From Bacteroides sp. (GTDB taxonomy: Bacteria; Bacteroidota; Bacteroidia; Bacteroidales; Bacteroidaceae), in the NCBI GenBank assembly GCA_019417975.1, contig DYCT01000028.1:4775-12306 (forward strand): a stretch of DNA of 7,532 nucleotides, written 5' to 3'. Numbering within the stretch: position 1 is the first letter of the stretch; each line of letters opens with the position of its first letter. The notes under the pieces are model-generated. The model did not search any database. It saw only the letters and a list, made by a program, of their open reading frames with translations, and was not told where the DNA came from. Below are positions 6,138 through 7,532 of this stretch, piece by piece. The translations under genes and the position numbers were made by a program.

Positions 6138-6167
6138 GTTTCCTTTGTTAACAATCTATAAGGAAAC
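6138..6167. repeat. Inverted repeat upstream of the Omp85 gene
   Basis: GTTTCCTT (6138-6145) and AAGGAAAC (6160-6167) are perfect eight-base arms separated by 14 bases that include the palindrome GTTAAC. It lies 50-79 bases upstream of the Omp85 ATG on the minus strand, so it could be an operator or a structure near the promoter. No T-run follows on either strand, which argues against a terminator. Confidence 0.5.
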
Positions 6168-6400
6168 ACACCGGCATATAGTTATTTATAACGCAAGGCA
6201 TTTATTTGGACCTTTCTGATAAGGTAGTTAGTCTTTGTCGCATTTTTTATGCTTTTATAAAGGAGGTGAAATAAGACATAAATGTAGATGAGTTTGGAAA
6301 TATGGAATGGCCATTTTTAACAAAAAGTCAATGAGAAGATATGTTTTAGGGCATTTTTAGTGAAAAATGAGCTCGTAATTCTATTTTTCTTGCTGTTTTA

Positions 6401-6431
6401 TTTGGCATATTGAAAATAATAACTAATTTCG
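6401..6431 (+). promoter_or_regulatory. Likely Bacteroides-type promoter of serC
   Basis: TTTG (6401-6404), exactly 19 bases, then TAATTTCG (6424-6431), which differs from the -7 consensus TAnnTTTG at one position. A start near 6438 would give a leader of about 47 bases. The leader has no Shine-Dalgarno and becomes A-rich just before the ATG, as is common in this phylum. Confidence 0.7.
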
Positions 6432-6484
6432 CAGTGTCATCAAGACGAAAAACAAAGAATTGTATAACCTTAATAAAAAATGAA

Positions 6485-7532
6485 ATGAAAAAGCATAATT
6501 TCAATGCGGGACCATCTATTCTTCCTCGCGAAGTGATTGAACAGACAGCTCAAGCTATTTTAGATTTTAATGGTTCTGGCCTTTCCTTGATGGAAATCAG
6601 CCATCGTGCAAAAGATTTTCAGCCTGTTCTTGATGAGGCTGTAGCTTTGTTTAAGGAATTGTTGAACATTCCTGAAGGATATTCTGTATTGTTCTTGGGT
6701 GGTGGTGCCAGCTTGGAATTCTGCATGATTCCTTATAACTTCTTGGAAAAGAAAGCTGCTTACCTTAACACTGGTGTATGGTCAAAGAAAGCTATCAAAG
6801 AAGCAAAAGCATTTGGCGAAGTTGTAGAAGTTGCTTCTTCTGCTGAATCTACATTCTCTTATATTCCGAAAGAATATACAATACCGACAGACGCAGATTA
6901 CTTCCATGTAACTACTAACAATACTATTTATGGTACAGAGTTGCACGAAGATTTGAAATCTCCGGTTCCTATGATTGCCGATATGTCTTCAGATATCTTC
7001 TCTCGTCGTATTGATGTTTCTAAGTATATCTGTATCTATGGTGGTGCTCAGAAGAACTTGGCTCCTGCCGGTGTTACTTTCGTTATCGTGAAAAACGATG
7101 CTTTGGGTAAAGTATCTCGTTACATTCCGACAATGTTGAACTATCAGACTCACATTGATGGTGGTTCTATGTTCAATACTCCTCCTGTAGTGCCTATCTA
7201 TGCAGCTCTCCAGACATTGCGTTGGATTAAGGCTGAAGGTGGTGTTGCTGAAATGGAAAAACGTGCTAAGGAAAGAGCAGACATGCTTTATGCTGAAATT
7301 GATCGCAACAAGTTGTTCCGTGGTACAGTAACAGACAAGGCAGACCGCTCTTATATGAACATCTGCTTCGTTATGAACGATGAATACAAAGATTTGGAAG
7401 CTGACTTTATGAAATTTGCTACTGAAAGAGGTATGGTGGGTATTAAGGGACACCGTTCAGTGGGTGGTTTCCGCGCTTCTTGCTACAATGCTATGCCTAA
7501 GGAAAGCGTTCAAGCTTTGATTGACTGCATGC
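6485..7532 (+). CDS. serC: Phosphoserine aminotransferase, 3'-truncated by window edge
   Basis: SerC is a PLP-dependent class V aminotransferase that converts 3-phosphohydroxypyruvate and glutamate to phosphoserine in serine synthesis. It can also act on the 4-carbon analogue in pyridoxal phosphate synthesis. The frame begins MKKHNFNAGPS, the typical start, and 349 residues are present; by comparison with E. coli SerC about 6-10 are missing. Motifs are GGGASLEF (72-79), DMSSDIFSR (166-174) with the cofactor-contacting Asp, YGGAQKNLAPAG (185-196) with Lys190 as the PLP Schiff-base lysine, and GHRSVGGFRASCYNAMP (322-338). An earlier ATG at 6480 is out of frame and meets TGA after one codon. The gene is divergent from the Omp85 gene. 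A promoter lies about 55 bases upstream of the ATG. In many Bacteroides serA follows serC, but that lies outside the window. Confidence 0.97.
   Translation, partial: MKKHNFNAGPSILPREVIEQTAQAILDFNGSGLSLMEISHRAKDFQPVLDEAVALFKELLNIPEGYSVLFLGGGASLEFCMIPYNFLEKKAAYLNTGVWSKKAIKEAKAFGEVVEVASSAESTFSYIPKEYTIPTDADYFHVTTNNTIYGTELHEDLKSPVPMIADMSSDIFSRRIDVSKYICIYGGAQKNLAPAGVTFVIVKNDALGKVSRYIPTMLNYQTHIDGGSMFNTPPVVPIYAALQTLRWIKAEGGVAEMEKRAKERADMLYAEIDRNKLFRGTVTDKADRSYMNICFVMNDEYKDLEADFMKFATERGMVGIKGHRSVGGFRASCYNAMPKESVQALIDCM

Larger units (their letters stand above)
6089..6484. other. Non-coding region between divergent Omp85 gene and serC
   Basis: This AT-rich 396-base stretch has no credible gene. From left to right it contains the leader of the minus-strand Omp85 gene, an eight-base inverted repeat (6138-6145 with 6160-6167, GTTTCCTT/AAGGAAAC), an isolated perfect Shine-Dalgarno sequence (6259-6269), two similar hairpin-like segments beginning GGCCATTTTTA (6309) and GGGCATTTTTA (6349), and the serC promoter (6401-6431). 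The longest ATG frame after the Shine-Dalgarno is ten codons. It is longer than two simple promoters need, so extra regulatory content is possible. Confidence 0.75.

Noticed and set aside
6288..6320. Ten-codon peptide (MSLEIWNGHF) after the Shine-Dalgarno-like site
   Set aside because: The spacing from GGAGG to the ATG is 21 bases, too long for normal initiation, and the peptide is too short to support from sequence alone.
6989..7453. Minus-strand open frame of 154 codons opposite serC
   Set aside because: The plus strand here encodes well-conserved SerC motifs, including the PLP lysine. The minus frame reflects serC codon bias.

Overview
The window reads as a piece of a Bacteroidales chromosome, most likely Bacteroides or a close relative. 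Three observations support this. Gene starts lack Shine-Dalgarno sequences. Promoters fit the Bacteroides form TTTG-N19-TAnnTTTG; the best is upstream of prs, and a near match lies upstream of serC. The encoded proteins (AtpA, AtpG, LipB, Prs, SerC) also look like Bacteroidetes versions. Base composition is moderate and similar across the genes, and I see no clear sign of recent transfer, transposase or phage genes.

Layout. Positions 1-2345 (+) hold the end of an F-type ATP synthase operon: atpA, cut at its 5' end by the window edge, then atpG five bases later. No atpD or atpC follows, which fits the Bacteroidetes arrangement with beta and epsilon at the front of the operon. lipB (+, octanoyltransferase of lipoate synthesis) follows after 84 bases, then a single tRNA-Arg(CCG) gene with its own likely promoter and a strong intrinsic terminator. 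Positions 3330-3705 are gene-free. They lie between two converging transcription units and contain four contiguous 22-bp repeats, each with the perfect palindrome TATCTTAAGATA. prs (-, PRPP synthase) has a clear promoter and an intrinsic terminator. Next is an outer-membrane beta-barrel gene (-) of the Omp85 superfamily that lacks POTRA domains. A 396-base non-coding stretch separates it from divergent serC (+, phosphoserine aminotransferase), which runs off the right edge only a few residues before its expected end.

The genes are mainly housekeeping: energy conservation, lipoate attachment, translation, PRPP supply for nucleotides, His and Trp, and serine/pyridoxal phosphate synthesis, plus one outer-membrane protein. 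They are not one pathway; only atpA-atpG (possibly with lipB) look co-transcribed.

I did not find a clear new multi-gene system. The features most worth a second look are non-coding: the palindromic tandem array, and a possible small RNA between prs and the Omp85 gene. The latter is suggested by a plus-strand -7-like element abutting the prs -7 element head to head, together with a plus-strand terminator that has no other obvious gene to serve.
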